A stretch of DNA of 64,000 nt from Parabacteroides hominis (lineage in GTDB: Bacteria > Bacteroidota > Bacteroidia > Bacteroidales > Tannerellaceae): NCBI RefSeq assembly GCF_014287585.1, contig NZ_JACOOJ010000012.1, positions 1-64,000 on the forward strand. Reading direction: 5' to 3'. The notes under the pieces were generated by a model. It saw only the letters and a list, made by a program, of their open reading frames with translations, was not told the DNA's origin and searched no databases. The first letter of the stretch is position 1, and every line of letters starts with the position of its first letter. A program made the translations under genes and the position numbers. Shown piece after piece: positions 28,438-37,398 of the stretch.

Positions 28438-29697
28438 ATGTTGTATTATTTGTTTAATTATTTGGATCAGCTCGATTTTCCTGGGGCCGGTATGTTCAAG
28501 TATGTATCATTCCGTTCCGCCCTGGCATTGATCCTGTCCTTGTTCATCTCGACGGCTATCGGACGCCGTATCATCGACAAGCTGCAAATGTTGCAGATCG
28601 GCGAGACGGTGCGTAACCTCGGCCTGGAAGGGCAGATGAGTAAGAAAGGGACGCCGACGATGGGAGGTATCATCATTATCATTGCGATTGTGGTGCCGAC
28701 CTTGCTCTGCGCGAAGCTGACCAATATCTATGTGATCCTGATGCTGGTGACGACCATCTGGTTAGGGGCGTTGGGATTTGCCGACGACTATATCAAAGTG
28801 TTCCGGAAGAACAAGGAAGGCATGCACGGCAAGTTCAAGATTATCGGACAGATCGGTCTGGGGCTGATCGTCGGCCTGGTGCTTTTTATGAGTCCGGATG
28901 TGGTGATCAAGGAGAACATGGAAGTACGGCATGGCGATGTGATCGAGGAAGTGCGCTTTCATACGGTCGAAAAGAAGTCGACCAAGACAACGATCCCGTT
29001 TGTGAAGAACAACAATTTCGATTATGCGCAGTTGGTCGACTGGGCAGGCGAATATAAGGAAGAGGCAGCCTGGCTGGTCTTCGTCCTGATGGTGATCTTC
29101 GTGGTAACGGCGGTGTCGAACGGGGCGAACCTGACGGACGGCCTGGACGGTCTGGCGGCGGGAAGCTCGGCGATTATCGGGGTGGCGCTCGGAATACTTG
29201 CGTATATGTCGTCGCACTTCGAGTTTGCTTCCTTCCTGAACATCATGTTCATTCCGGGAGCGGAAGAACTGGTGGTGTTTGCGGCTGCCTTTATCGGGGC
29301 GACGGTCGGATTCCTGTGGTACAACGCTTATCCGGCACAGGTGTTTATGGGAGATACGGGGAGCTTGACGCTGGGCGGCATCATCGCCGTGTTCGCGATC
29401 ATTATCCGGAAGGAATTACTGATCCCGATCCTGTGCGGCATCTTCTTAGTAGAGAATCTCTCTGTCCTTATGCAGACGTTCTATTTCAAATATACGAAGA
29501 AGAAATACGGTGAGGGACGGCGTATCTTCAAGATGGCTCCCCTTCATCATCATTTCCAGAAAGCCGGAAATGCGGGAATACAGGCTTTGATACAGAAACC
29601 TTTTAACGTGGTCCCCGAATCGAAGATCGTGGTCCGGTTCTGGTTGATCGGTATCATCCTGGCGGTTATTACGATTGTAACACTGAAGATGAGATAA
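28438..29697 (+). CDS. mraY: Phospho-MurNAc-pentapeptide transferase
   Basis: A 419-residue integral membrane enzyme that moves phospho-MurNAc-pentapeptide onto undecaprenyl phosphate to form lipid I. About ten helices. Catalytic and family motifs are [26 protein letters not shown] (DD pair), [19 protein letters not shown] and the HHHFQKAG loop. The Bacteroidetes form carries a longer loop around residues 150-200 ([18 protein letters not shown]...), which accounts for its size compared with the roughly 360 residues of E. coli MraY. Confidence 0.96.
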   Translation: MLYYLFNYLDQLDFPGAGMFKYVSFRSALALILSLFISTAIGRRIIDKLQMLQIGETVRNLGLEGQMSKKGTPTMGGIIIIIAIVVPTLLCAKLTNIYVILMLVTTIWLGALGFADDYIKVFRKNKEGMHGKFKIIGQIGLGLIVGLVLFMSPDVVIKENMEVRHGDVIEEVRFHTVEKKSTKTTIPFVKNNNFDYAQLVDWAGEYKEEAAWLVFVLMVIFVVTAVSNGANLTDGLDGLAAGSSAIIGVALGILAYMSSHFEFASFLNIMFIPGAEELVVFAAAFIGATVGFLWYNAYPAQVFMGDTGSLTLGGIIAVFAIIIRKELLIPILCGIFLVENLSVLMQTFYFKYTKKKYGEGRRIFKMAPLHHHFQKAGNAGIQALIQKPFNVVPESKIVVRFWLIGIILAVITIVTLKMR

Positions 29698-29713
29698 ATA
29701 AAACAAAGTTTTT

Positions 29714-31048
29714 ATGAAGAGGATTGTTATCTTAGGGGCCGGTGAAAGCGGCGCAGGTGCTGCCGTGCTGGCGAAGGCGAAAGGATTCGATGTATTCGTT
29801 TCCGATTTCTCGTCTGTCAAACCCAAGTATAAGGATATGCTGGATGCCCGTGGAATCCGTTGGGAAGAGGGCCGGCATACCGAAGCCGACATCCTGAATG
29901 CCGACGAGATTATCAAGAGTCCGGGGATTCCCGACAAGGCTCCCATCATAAAGAAACTGAAGGAGAAAGGTACGCCTATCATCTCCGAAATCGAATTTGC
30001 CGGACGGTATACGGACGCCAAGATGATCTGTATCACCGGAAGCAACGGCAAGACGACGACGACCATGCTCACCTACCACATCCTCCGGCAGGCGGGAGTG
30101 GACGCAGGGCTTGCCGGGAACGTCGGGAACAGCCTCGCCCTTCAGGTGGCTGAAGATCCTCACGCCGTCTACGTGATCGAACTGAGTAGTTTCCAGCTCG
30201 ACAACATGTACGACTTTAAGGCGGACATCGCTATCTTGTTGAATATAACGCCCGACCATCTGGATCGTTATAACTACGAGATGCAGAACTATGTGGATGC
30301 CAAATTCCGCATTATCCGGAACCAGACGGCCGAAGATGCTTTCATATTCTGGAACGACGATCCCATCATTGCCCGCGAAATCGCCAAACGCCATCCGCAG
30401 GCAACTCTCTACCCGTTCGCCGAAACTCACGAAGCCGGCGTAAAGGGCTATACGGAAGACAAAAAGATAATAATTGAAACCTCAAACGGAACGTTTACAA
30501 TGGAACAAGATTTATTGGCATTATCGGGAACGCATAATCTGTATAATTCGCTGGCTTCTGGTATCGCATCCAAACTGGTGGATATCCACGACGAGAATTT
30601 ACGAGCTTCGCTGAGCGACTTTACCGGGGTGGAACACCGCCTTGAGAAAGTGGCACGTGTGCGCGGAGTCGATTACATCAACGACTCGAAAGCAACGAAT
30701 GTAAACTCCTGCTGGTACGCCTTGCAGAGCATGACCACTCCGCTGGTCCTGATACTCGGCGGAACGGATAAGGGAAATGATTATTCCGAAATCGAAGAGC
30801 TGGTGAAGAAAAAGGTGCACGCCCTCGTATTCCTCGGTGTGGACAATGCCAAGCTGCACGGTTTCTTCGACGGGAAAGTTCCCGCGATCGAAGATGCCCG
30901 TTCGATGGAAGAAGCCGTATCGAAAGCGTATAAACTGGCCGAAAAGGGAGATACCGTCTTGTTGTCACCCTGCTGCGCCAGCTTCGACCTCTTCAAGAGC
31001 TATGAGGATCGCGGCGACCAGTTCAAAGCTTGTGTGCGGAATCTCTGA
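29714..31048 (+). CDS. murD: UDP-MurNAc-L-alanine:D-glutamate ligase
   Basis: A 444-residue Mur ligase adding D-Glu to UDP-MurNAc-L-Ala in the cytoplasm. An N-terminal Rossmann-like domain begins RIVILGAGESGAGAAVLAKAKG. The ATP loop is ITGSNGKTTTTMLTYHIL (about 109-126), with NITPDHLDRY and the C-terminal domain containing VDYINDSKATNVNSCWYAL and LLSPCCASFDLFKSYEDRGDQF. Normal length and order. Two 23-bp repeats lie in the 104-bp gap to ftsW. Confidence 0.96.
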   Translation: MKRIVILGAGESGAGAAVLAKAKGFDVFVSDFSSVKPKYKDMLDARGIRWEEGRHTEADILNADEIIKSPGIPDKAPIIKKLKEKGTPIISEIEFAGRYTDAKMICITGSNGKTTTTMLTYHILRQAGVDAGLAGNVGNSLALQVAEDPHAVYVIELSSFQLDNMYDFKADIAILLNITPDHLDRYNYEMQNYVDAKFRIIRNQTAEDAFIFWNDDPIIAREIAKRHPQATLYPFAETHEAGVKGYTEDKKIIIETSNGTFTMEQDLLALSGTHNLYNSLASGIASKLVDIHDENLRASLSDFTGVEHRLEKVARVRGVDYINDSKATNVNSCWYALQSMTTPLVLILGGTDKGNDYSEIEELVKKKVHALVFLGVDNAKLHGFFDGKVPAIEDARSMEEAVSKAYKLAEKGDTVLLSPCCASFDLFKSYEDRGDQFKACVRNL

Positions 31049-31058
31049 ACCTGTTCCC

Positions 31059-31104
31059 GTGCGAGGCATGCACGCGGTAAGGTGCGAGGGGTGCACGCGG
31101 TAAG
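31059..31104. repeat. Two tandem 23-bp units between murD and ftsW
   Basis: Units at 31059-31081 and 31082-31104 differ at only two positions. Each has GTGC...GCAC ends around a purine-rich core and finishes in GCGGTAAG. They resemble the 22-bp arrays elsewhere in the window in size, gene-flanking position and inner symmetry. Confidence 0.75.
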
Positions 31105-31152
31105 GCGGGCTACCCTCATATAAATACGATAAATTGGAAAAAGAATAAGTAG

Positions 31153-32520
31153 ATGGATTTAGCAAGCAAACTGTTCAAAGGCGACCGGGTGATATGGATT
31201 ATATTCATGTTCCTGTGCCTGATTTCGGCGGTCGAGGTTTTCAGTGCGACCAGTACGATCGCTTATAAGAGCGTGACGCATTGGGAACCGATTGCGCGGC
31301 ATGCAACATTCATGCTGGGCGGTTTTGTGCTCGTATTGTTGATGCACAATCTGCCGTGCAGGTTTTACACGTTGCTGAGCGTCGCGCTTCCTGTCTCGGT
31401 GTTCTTGTTGATCCTCACGTTTTTTATCGGGGTTGAAATAAACGGGGAGAAACGTTGGCTGAATATATTGGGGTTCACCTTCCAGCCGTCCGAGATAGCC
31501 AAGATAGCCCTGGTCGGCTATACCGCTTTCATCATGAGCAAAAGGAACTGGTTTACGGACAAGCAGATGTTTTGGTGGATTCAAGGCGGTGCGGCTGTTG
31601 TTTGCGGCCTGATCTTTTTCACGAACGGATCGACGGCTATCCTTCTCTTCTCCATCGTGCAGATGATGATGTTCTTCGGTCAGATTTCGATTGTCCGCCT
31701 GGCGAAATGTTGGGGGATATTGATTGCTGCCGTCGTCTTGATGTTGCTATTGCTGTGGAAGATGCCTGATAGCGTGATGGAATATATGCCGGAGCGTGTG
31801 CATACATGGAAAGCCCGTATCGAACGTTTCTTTGATCCGGCTCCTCCGGTGAAGATAGAACCGGGAAAGACGATCCATATCGATGGCGACGACTACCAGG
31901 TAGTCCATGCCAAGATAGCTCTTGCCAGTGGCGGCGTCTGGGGGAAGTTTCCCGGTCACGGCCAGCAACGCGACTTCTTGCCGCAGGCCTATTCTGATTT
32001 TATCTATGCCATTATCATTGAAGAAATGGGGATTGCAGGCGGGATCTTTGTCCTCTTCCTCTATATAGCCCTGCTTGTCAGGGTGGGGATGATCGCCCGT
32101 AAATGTGACAAGCTCTTTCCGAAGTTCCTGGTCTTGGGATGCGGGCTGCTGCTTGTCGTCCAGGCTTTGACGAACATGGCGGTGGCGGTAGACCTGATAC
32201 CGGTGACCGGACAACCTTTGCCGTTGGTCAGCCGGGGTGGCACGTCGACCGTCATCTCGTGCGCTTATATCGGCATCATCCTTAGCATAAGCCGTTTCGG
32301 AGCCAATATGGGAAATGAGGAAGAAACACCGGAAGAAGGAGAAGCCGTTGCCGTTGCCGAGGGCGGTACGCCGCCGGAAGGCGGGCTGATCGCGGATGCA
32401 ACCCTCGATACCACTTCGGGCAAACCGCTCGAAGCGACCGCAGAAGCCCCCGTGAGTGAAGAGAACCCGTTGGAGGCCGTGCGGACAGTAGAAGAAACAA
32501 CAACAGAAACTAAAATATGA
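31153..32520 (+). CDS. ftsW: Septal lipid II polymerase FtsW (SEDS family)
   Basis: A 455-residue integral membrane protein with about ten helices that polymerises lipid II at the septum with FtsI. SEDS marks: NGEKRWLNILGFTFQPSEIAKIAL, the extracellular-loop region FPGHGQQRDFLPQAYSDFIYAIIIEEMG, and VTGQPLPLVSRGGTSTVISCAYIGIILSISR. Unusual is a C-terminal tail of about 70 residues, acidic and low-complexity (Glu, Ala, Thr, Pro), after the last helix. It is cytoplasmic by topology and of unknown use. The stop overlaps the murG start (ATGA). Confidence 0.95.
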   Translation: MDLASKLFKGDRVIWIIFMFLCLISAVEVFSATSTIAYKSVTHWEPIARHATFMLGGFVLVLLMHNLPCRFYTLLSVALPVSVFLLILTFFIGVEINGEKRWLNILGFTFQPSEIAKIALVGYTAFIMSKRNWFTDKQMFWWIQGGAAVVCGLIFFTNGSTAILLFSIVQMMMFFGQISIVRLAKCWGILIAAVVLMLLLLWKMPDSVMEYMPERVHTWKARIERFFDPAPPVKIEPGKTIHIDGDDYQVVHAKIALASGGVWGKFPGHGQQRDFLPQAYSDFIYAIIIEEMGIAGGIFVLFLYIALLVRVGMIARKCDKLFPKFLVLGCGLLLVVQALTNMAVAVDLIPVTGQPLPLVSRGGTSTVISCAYIGIILSISRFGANMGNEEETPEEGEAVAVAEGGTPPEGGLIADATLDTTSGKPLEATAEAPVSEENPLEAVRTVEETTTETKI

Positions 32521-33635
32521 AACAGTACCGAATCATCGTAAGCGGCGGTGGGACCGGAGGGCATATCTTCCCGGCTATCTCCATTGCCAATACCTTCAGG
32601 AAACGTTTTCCGGAGGCGGAAATACTGTTTGTGGGAGCTGATGACCGGATGGAGATGGAGAAAGTGCCCGCTGCCGGTTACCGCATCGTGGGGTTGCCGG
32701 TAAGCGGTTTCGACCGTGCCCACCTGGCTAATAACATCCGTGTCGCAGGCCGCCTGCTCAAAAGCCTCCGGCTTGCCAAAAAGACGATACGCGAGTTCAA
32801 ACCTGATATTGCCGTAGGCGTAGGCGGTTATGCCAGCGGTCCGACGCTTTGGATGGCTGCCTCCTTAGGTATTCCTACCCTGATACAGGAGCAGAATTCC
32901 TATGCAGGTGTCACGAATAAGCTCTTGGCAAAGAAAGCCGGCAAAATATGCGTTGCCTACGAAGGCATGGAGAAGTTCTTCCCCTCCGACCGGATCGTCG
33001 TGACCGGCAATCCGGTTCGCCAAGATCTGGAAGAGGCGTTGGATAAGCGTGCGGAAGCCTTGAAGTTCTTCGGCCTCTCCCCGGATAAGAAGACGATCCT
33101 GGTGGTCGGCGGTAGCTTGGGAGCCCGGACGATCAACCGCAGCATACAGGGCGATCTGGATAAACTCTTCGCTTCGGATGTCGACGTACAGGTGATCTGG
33201 CAAACCGGACGCTATTACCATGAAGAAGCCTTGAAACATCTGAAGGCTTACAGGGGGATGCCGGTCTGGTGCTCGGACTTCATCACCCGCATGGACTATG
33301 CCTATGCGGCGGCTGATCTGATTATCTCCCGTGCAGGCGCCAGTTCCATATCCGAACTCTGCCTGCTGAAGAAACCGGTGATCTTAGTCCCTTCCCCCAA
33401 TGTGGCGGAAGACCATCAGACGAAGAATGCCCTGGCATTAGCGGGTAAAGATGCCGCTATCATGGTGGCCGACAAAGATGCCGAACAGCAATTGGTTCCG
33501 AAGGCCCTCGAAATCATCCACGACGACGAACGCCTCCGTACCTTGAGTCGTAACATCGCGACACTGGCCCATCACCAGAGCGCCGAACGCATCGTGGACG
33601 AGATCGTCAGGATTATCGAAAAGAAAAACCTATGA
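32517..33635 (+). CDS. murG: UDP-GlcNAc:undecaprenyl-PP-MurNAc-pentapeptide GlcNAc transferase
   Basis: A 372-residue peripheral membrane glycosyltransferase (GT28) that makes lipid II from lipid I. The N-terminal domain starts with the glycine loop SGGGTGGHIFPAISIANTFR and has GVGGYASGPTLWMA and LIQEQNSYAGVTNKLLAKKA. The C-terminal domain has VVGGSLGARTINRSI and the nucleotide-binding IISRAGASSISELCLLKKPVILVPSPNVAEDHQTKNA. It overlaps ftsW by 4 bp. The first unit of a 22-bp array covers its stop codon. Confidence 0.96.
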   Translation: MKQYRIIVSGGGTGGHIFPAISIANTFRKRFPEAEILFVGADDRMEMEKVPAAGYRIVGLPVSGFDRAHLANNIRVAGRLLKSLRLAKKTIREFKPDIAVGVGGYASGPTLWMAASLGIPTLIQEQNSYAGVTNKLLAKKAGKICVAYEGMEKFFPSDRIVVTGNPVRQDLEEALDKRAEALKFFGLSPDKKTILVVGGSLGARTINRSIQGDLDKLFASDVDVQVIWQTGRYYHEEALKHLKAYRGMPVWCSDFITRMDYAYAAADLIISRAGASSISELCLLKKPVILVPSPNVAEDHQTKNALALAGKDAAIMVADKDAEQQLVPKALEIIHDDERLRTLSRNIATLAHHQSAERIVDEIVRIIEKKNL

Positions 33636-33711
33636 CTTTTTGCCGGAAAAGCTATAGCCTTTTGATAAAAAAGTTATAGTCTTTTGCAAGAAAAGCTATA
33701 GCCTTTTCTGA
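33624..33711. repeat. Four tandem 22-bp units upstream of murC
   Basis: Units lie at 33624-33645, 33646-33667, 33668-33689 and 33690-33711. The last three share AAAAGCTATAGCCTTTT or AAAAGTTATAGTCTTTT, palindromic about GCTATAGC; the first is a diverged unit that contains the murG stop. The array lies 43 bp upstream of the murC -7 box. Confidence 0.8.
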
Positions 33712-33753
33712 AGAAGATGCCGTTCTTTTATGGCAAATGCGGCGGGAAGATCG

Positions 33754-33761
33754 TATCTTTG
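33754..33761 (+). promoter_or_regulatory. -7 box of a promoter for murC-ftsQAZ
   Basis: TATCTTTG matches the consensus and gives a leader of about 23 nt to ATG 33791. It implies that the second half of the cell-wall cluster has its own promoter. Confidence 0.6.
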
Positions 33762-33790
33762 TAACAAAGAATAGTAACGAATAAGAAGAT

Positions 33791-35209
33791 ATGGATATAA
33801 ACAACATAACGGCTGTCTATTTTGTCGGAGCCGGCGGGATCGGGATGAGTGCCCTGATCCGCTATTTCCTTTCGAAGGGAAAGCAGGTGGCCGGTTACGA
33901 CAAGACCCCTTCCGGTCTGACGGAGCAGTTGAACTATGAAGGAGCCGTCATTCACTATGAAGACAATGTAGACCTGATCCCCGACGACTTTACCGATCCG
34001 GCAAAGACGCTGGTCGTCTATACCCCTGCCGTTTCCGAAGACCATTCGGAACTTTGTTATTTCAGGGGGAATGGTTTCGAAGTGATGAAGCGTGCCCGTG
34101 TATTAGGAGAGATCACCGGCTGCAACCGGGGACTGTGTGTGGCCGGTACGCATGGCAAGACAACGACCTCCTCGATGGTCGCCCACCTGCTGAAACAGTC
34201 TCATGTGGATTGCAATGCTTTCTTAGGCGGTATCCTGAAGAACTACGACAGCAACCTGATGCTTTCCGATAAGAGTGATCTGACCGTGATAGAAGCGGAC
34301 GAGTTCGACCGTTCCTTCCATTGGTTGAAGCCCTATATGGCCGTTATTACGGCAGCCGATCCCGATCACCTGGATATCTACGGAACCCCGGAAGCCTACC
34401 GTGAAAGTTTCGAACATTTCACCTCGCTGATCCGCCCGGACGGTTGCCTGATCATGAAACAAGGCATCAACGTCACGCCCCGCCTGCAAGAAGGCGTGAA
34501 GTTTTATACTTATACCGGCGCCCTCGACGCAAAAGAACTTTCAACTCTCAACTCTCAACTCTCCACTTTCTATGCCGAGAATGTCCGCATCGGAGGTGGC
34601 GAGATCTTCTTCGACTTCGTCGGTCCCGATATCCGCATCCCCGATATACAGTTGGGCGTGCCCGTGAAAGTAAATGTCGAGAACGGAGTCGCCGCTATCG
34701 CCCTCGCCTGGCTGAACGGTGTGACACCGGAGGAGATCAAGCACGGTATGGCGACCTTTGCCGGTCCGCGCCGCCGCTTCGACTTCCATCTCAAGAAAGA
34801 AAATATCGTCCTGATCGACGACTACGCCCACCATCCTGCCGAACTGAAGGCAAGCATCCTTTCCGTGAAGGAGCTTTATGCCGGACGCAAGGTGACCGGT
34901 ATCTTCCAGCCGCATCTCTACACCCGTACGCGTGACTTTGCCGCCGACTTTGCCGCCAGCCTCTCGCTCCTGGATGAACTGATACTGTTGGACATCTACC
35001 CGGCACGCGAGGAACCGATACCGGGCGTCACCTCACAGATCATCTTCGATGCCGTGACCATCGCCGACAAACGGTTGGTCCGCAAGGAAGAACTGTTGGA
35101 CGTGGTGGCAGCCGAAGCCGGCAAGCTCGAAGTCGTCCTGATGGTCGGAGCCGGCAATATTGAACTGCTGGTAGAACCTGTAAAACAAATATTGGATAAA
35201 AAAGAATAA
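33791..35209 (+). CDS. murC: UDP-MurNAc:L-alanine ligase
   Basis: A 472-residue Mur ligase that starts the pentapeptide by adding L-Ala to UDP-MurNAc. The N-terminal domain begins VYFVGAGGIGMSALIRYFLSKG. The ATP loop is AGTHGKTTTSSMVAHLLK (about 118-135), with EADEFDRSFHWLKP and DDYAHHPAELKASI further on. Odd: residues of about 250-259 read ELSTLNSQLST, encoded by heptamer repeats (34538-34569) identical in type to the intergenic ones. This is an in-frame repeat insertion in a linker, probably tolerated because it lies on the surface. ftsQ follows after 3 bp. Confidence 0.95.
   Translation: MDINNITAVYFVGAGGIGMSALIRYFLSKGKQVAGYDKTPSGLTEQLNYEGAVIHYEDNVDLIPDDFTDPAKTLVVYTPAVSEDHSELCYFRGNGFEVMKRARVLGEITGCNRGLCVAGTHGKTTTSSMVAHLLKQSHVDCNAFLGGILKNYDSNLMLSDKSDLTVIEADEFDRSFHWLKPYMAVITAADPDHLDIYGTPEAYRESFEHFTSLIRPDGCLIMKQGINVTPRLQEGVKFYTYTGALDAKELSTLNSQLSTFYAENVRIGGGEIFFDFVGPDIRIPDIQLGVPVKVNVENGVAAIALAWLNGVTPEEIKHGMATFAGPRRRFDFHLKKENIVLIDDYAHHPAELKASILSVKELYAGRKVTGIFQPHLYTRTRDFAADFAASLSLLDELILLDIYPAREEPIPGVTSQIIFDAVTIADKRLVRKEELLDVVAAEAGKLEVVLMVGAGNIELLVEPVKQILDKKE
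34538..34569. repeat. Heptamer repeats within the murC reading frame
   Basis: CTTTCAA, CTCTCAA, CTCTCAA, CTCTCCA and a partial unit follow each other at exact 7-bp spacing. Three heptamers make 21 bp, so the frame is kept. The translated words are STLN and SQLST. Confidence 0.85.
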
Positions 35210-35212
35210 ATC

Positions 35213-35941
35213 GTGATCCGTATCGTCTCCATAATCGTTGCAACACTGTTGTTCTGTTACATCGTGTTTGTCTCCTTCTTCTTTCGGGAAAGCAGGCAGA
35301 AGGAGTTGTGCCGTGACCTGCAGGTAGTGGTCGTGGACAGCCTCGACAAACATTTTGTGAGCGAGAACGACCTGGTGTATATCCTCAAGAAGGCAGACTT
35401 GAACCCGATCAAGAAGCCGATGGACGAGGTCAACACCGACCGGATTGAAAACGAACTGCTGAAAAACGAAATGATTGCCCGTGTGGAAGCCTACAAGACT
35501 CCTTCCGGCATGGTTAAATTGGAAGTAGAGCAAAAAATCCCTATCTTGCGTGTGATAAGTCCGCGAGGCAACTATTATGTGGATAATTTGGGAAGCACGA
35601 TGCCTGTCAGCCGCCGTTATGTGGCACACGTTCCGGTTGTGAGCGGATATGTGGAAAAAGAGCTGGCGGTAACCGACTTATACAAATTTGCATTATTTTT
35701 GCAGGAGAATGATTTCTGGAATAATCAGATAGAACAGATTTACGTTCATCCTGATAACGAGGTGGAGCTGATCCCGCGGGTCGGTAACCACCGTATCGTG
35801 CTGGGTTCCTTTGCCGATTTCAAGGAGAAGCTGGACAATCTCCGGCTCTTCTACGAGAAAGCGATCCCGAAGGTGGGATGGGAGAAATACAGCATTATCA
35901 GTTTAAAATATAAGGATCAGATTGTTTGTACTAAAAGATAG
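35213..35941 (+). CDS. ftsQ: Cell-division protein FtsQ
   Basis: A 242-residue bitopic membrane protein. One helix at about 5-23 (IISIIVATLLFCYIVFVSFFF) is followed by a periplasmic POTRA-like domain (LCRDLQVVVVDSLDKHFVSENDLVYILKK) and a beta domain ending ISLKYKDQIVCTKR. The start is GTG 35213, 3 bp after the murC stop. Sequence is poorly conserved, as usual; architecture and position between murC and ftsA support the call. It links FtsL and FtsI with the cytoplasmic ring. Confidence 0.9.
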   Translation: MIRIVSIIVATLLFCYIVFVSFFFRESRQKELCRDLQVVVVDSLDKHFVSENDLVYILKKADLNPIKKPMDEVNTDRIENELLKNEMIARVEAYKTPSGMVKLEVEQKIPILRVISPRGNYYVDNLGSTMPVSRRYVAHVPVVSGYVEKELAVTDLYKFALFLQENDFWNNQIEQIYVHPDNEVELIPRVGNHRIVLGSFADFKEKLDNLRLFYEKAIPKVGWEKYSIISLKYKDQIVCTKR

Positions 35942-35946
35942 AGAAT

Positions 35947-37371
35947 ATGGCATACACAGACTTTATAGCGGCCATCGACCTTGGCTCTTCCCACATGGTC
36001 GGTATGGTAGGCACGAAAGGCCCTGCGGGGACCCTTTCCATTATTGCCTACGAAGTGGAAAACTCCGATACCTGTATACGAAGAGGATGTGTATATAATA
36101 TAAAAGATGCAGCCGGCAAGATCGTACGGTTGATCCGCAAACTGGAAAACAAGTTGGGCGGTTCCCGCATCGGTAAGGTATATATCGGGGTGGGAGGCCA
36201 GTCGCTTCGTTCGATCAACCACGCTGTGTCGAGAGTGCTCGGTAGCGGCACGGTGACCGAAGAGGTGTTGAAGGAGCTGGACCAGGAATGCCGGCAGTAT
36301 CGTCCCGATATGCTGGACGTGCTGGACATAGCCGCCCCCGCTTATTATCTCGACAACCAGCCGGAAGCCCATCCGGTAGGTTTGGGTTGTTCGCGTATAG
36401 AAGCCCGCTATAAGTTGCTCGTCGGCCGTCCGTCTCTCCGCCATGCCGTAACCACGAATATGTCGGAGCAGATCAAACTCGATGTGGCAGGCGCCATTGT
36501 CGCGCCGCTGGCGTTGGCCGACCTGATCCTGACGGAACAGGAGAAACAGAAAGGTTGCGCGCTGATCGATTTCGGCGCAGGCGTCACCTCTGTCACGATG
36601 TACAAGGACGGCAGCCTGGCCGGGCTGTATGTTATCCCGTTGGGTAGCCATCTGATCACCCGTGACCTGATGTCCTTAGGCATGCCGGAGAAGGAGGCGG
36701 AACGTGTCAAACGCACGTACGGCAACGCTATCTGGGAAAAAGACAACGAACAACAGATGGTCACGGTAGACCTGGCCGACGGACAGCATTCGAGCGAGAT
36801 CAAGCTCTCGGATATCAATATGGTGGTGGAAGCCCGCAGCCGTGAGATCATCGAAAACATATATGCCCGCCTGCAAGATACGGGAGTGGCGAAAGAACCC
36901 GGTTACAGTATCGTGATAGCCGGCAACGGGGCCGCGCTGAAGAATATGCGTGAAGCCCTCAGCGAACGCTTCAATATGGATGTCCGTTATGCATCCGTCC
37001 GGAAAGACCTGATTGCCGACGGCGAGATGATTGCCAACAATCCCGAATATACGACCGCTGCCGCCCTGTTGCTGAAAGGCACGGAGAACTGCGCCCTTTA
37101 TATCGCTCCCGAACCGGAGAGACCGAAAGTGGCAGAACCGAAGATCGAGCCGAAGGTAGAACCCGTAATCGTTGAAATAGAAGAAAAGCAGGAAGAACCG
37201 CGTGTCGAAAAGCAGGTAGCGGCTTCGGCTACGACGGCCAAGAACCGCAATTCCGGGGCCAAGAAAGAGGAAGAGAAGAAGAAAGGCAAGAGCTGGGGGA
37301 TCTTCGACCTCTTCGATAAGGCTGTGGATAGAGCGGCCGGCAAGGTGGACGATATGTTGAATGAGGAATAA
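35947..37371 (+). CDS. ftsA: Actin-like division protein FtsA
   Basis: A 474-residue actin-fold ATPase that tethers FtsZ to the membrane. Phosphate 1 loop AIDLGSSHMVGMVG at the N-terminus, the SHS2-like 1C domain around KVYIGVGGQSLRSINHAVSRVLG, phosphate 2 GCALIDFGAGVTSVTMYKDG, and the adenosine motif IVIAGNGAALKNM. After the fold comes a low-complexity linker (about 380-440, rich in Glu, Lys, Pro). A C-terminal amphipathic segment GIFDLFDKAVDRAAGKVDDML follows, presumably the membrane anchor. Confidence 0.96.
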   Translation: MAYTDFIAAIDLGSSHMVGMVGTKGPAGTLSIIAYEVENSDTCIRRGCVYNIKDAAGKIVRLIRKLENKLGGSRIGKVYIGVGGQSLRSINHAVSRVLGSGTVTEEVLKELDQECRQYRPDMLDVLDIAAPAYYLDNQPEAHPVGLGCSRIEARYKLLVGRPSLRHAVTTNMSEQIKLDVAGAIVAPLALADLILTEQEKQKGCALIDFGAGVTSVTMYKDGSLAGLYVIPLGSHLITRDLMSLGMPEKEAERVKRTYGNAIWEKDNEQQMVTVDLADGQHSSEIKLSDINMVVEARSREIIENIYARLQDTGVAKEPGYSIVIAGNGAALKNMREALSERFNMDVRYASVRKDLIADGEMIANNPEYTTAAALLLKGTENCALYIAPEPERPKVAEPKIEPKVEPVIVEIEEKQEEPRVEKQVAASATTAKNRNSGAKKEEEKKKGKSWGIFDLFDKAVDRAAGKVDDMLNEE

Positions 37372-37398
37372 TCGGTAACAATAAAAAGACAGACGACA

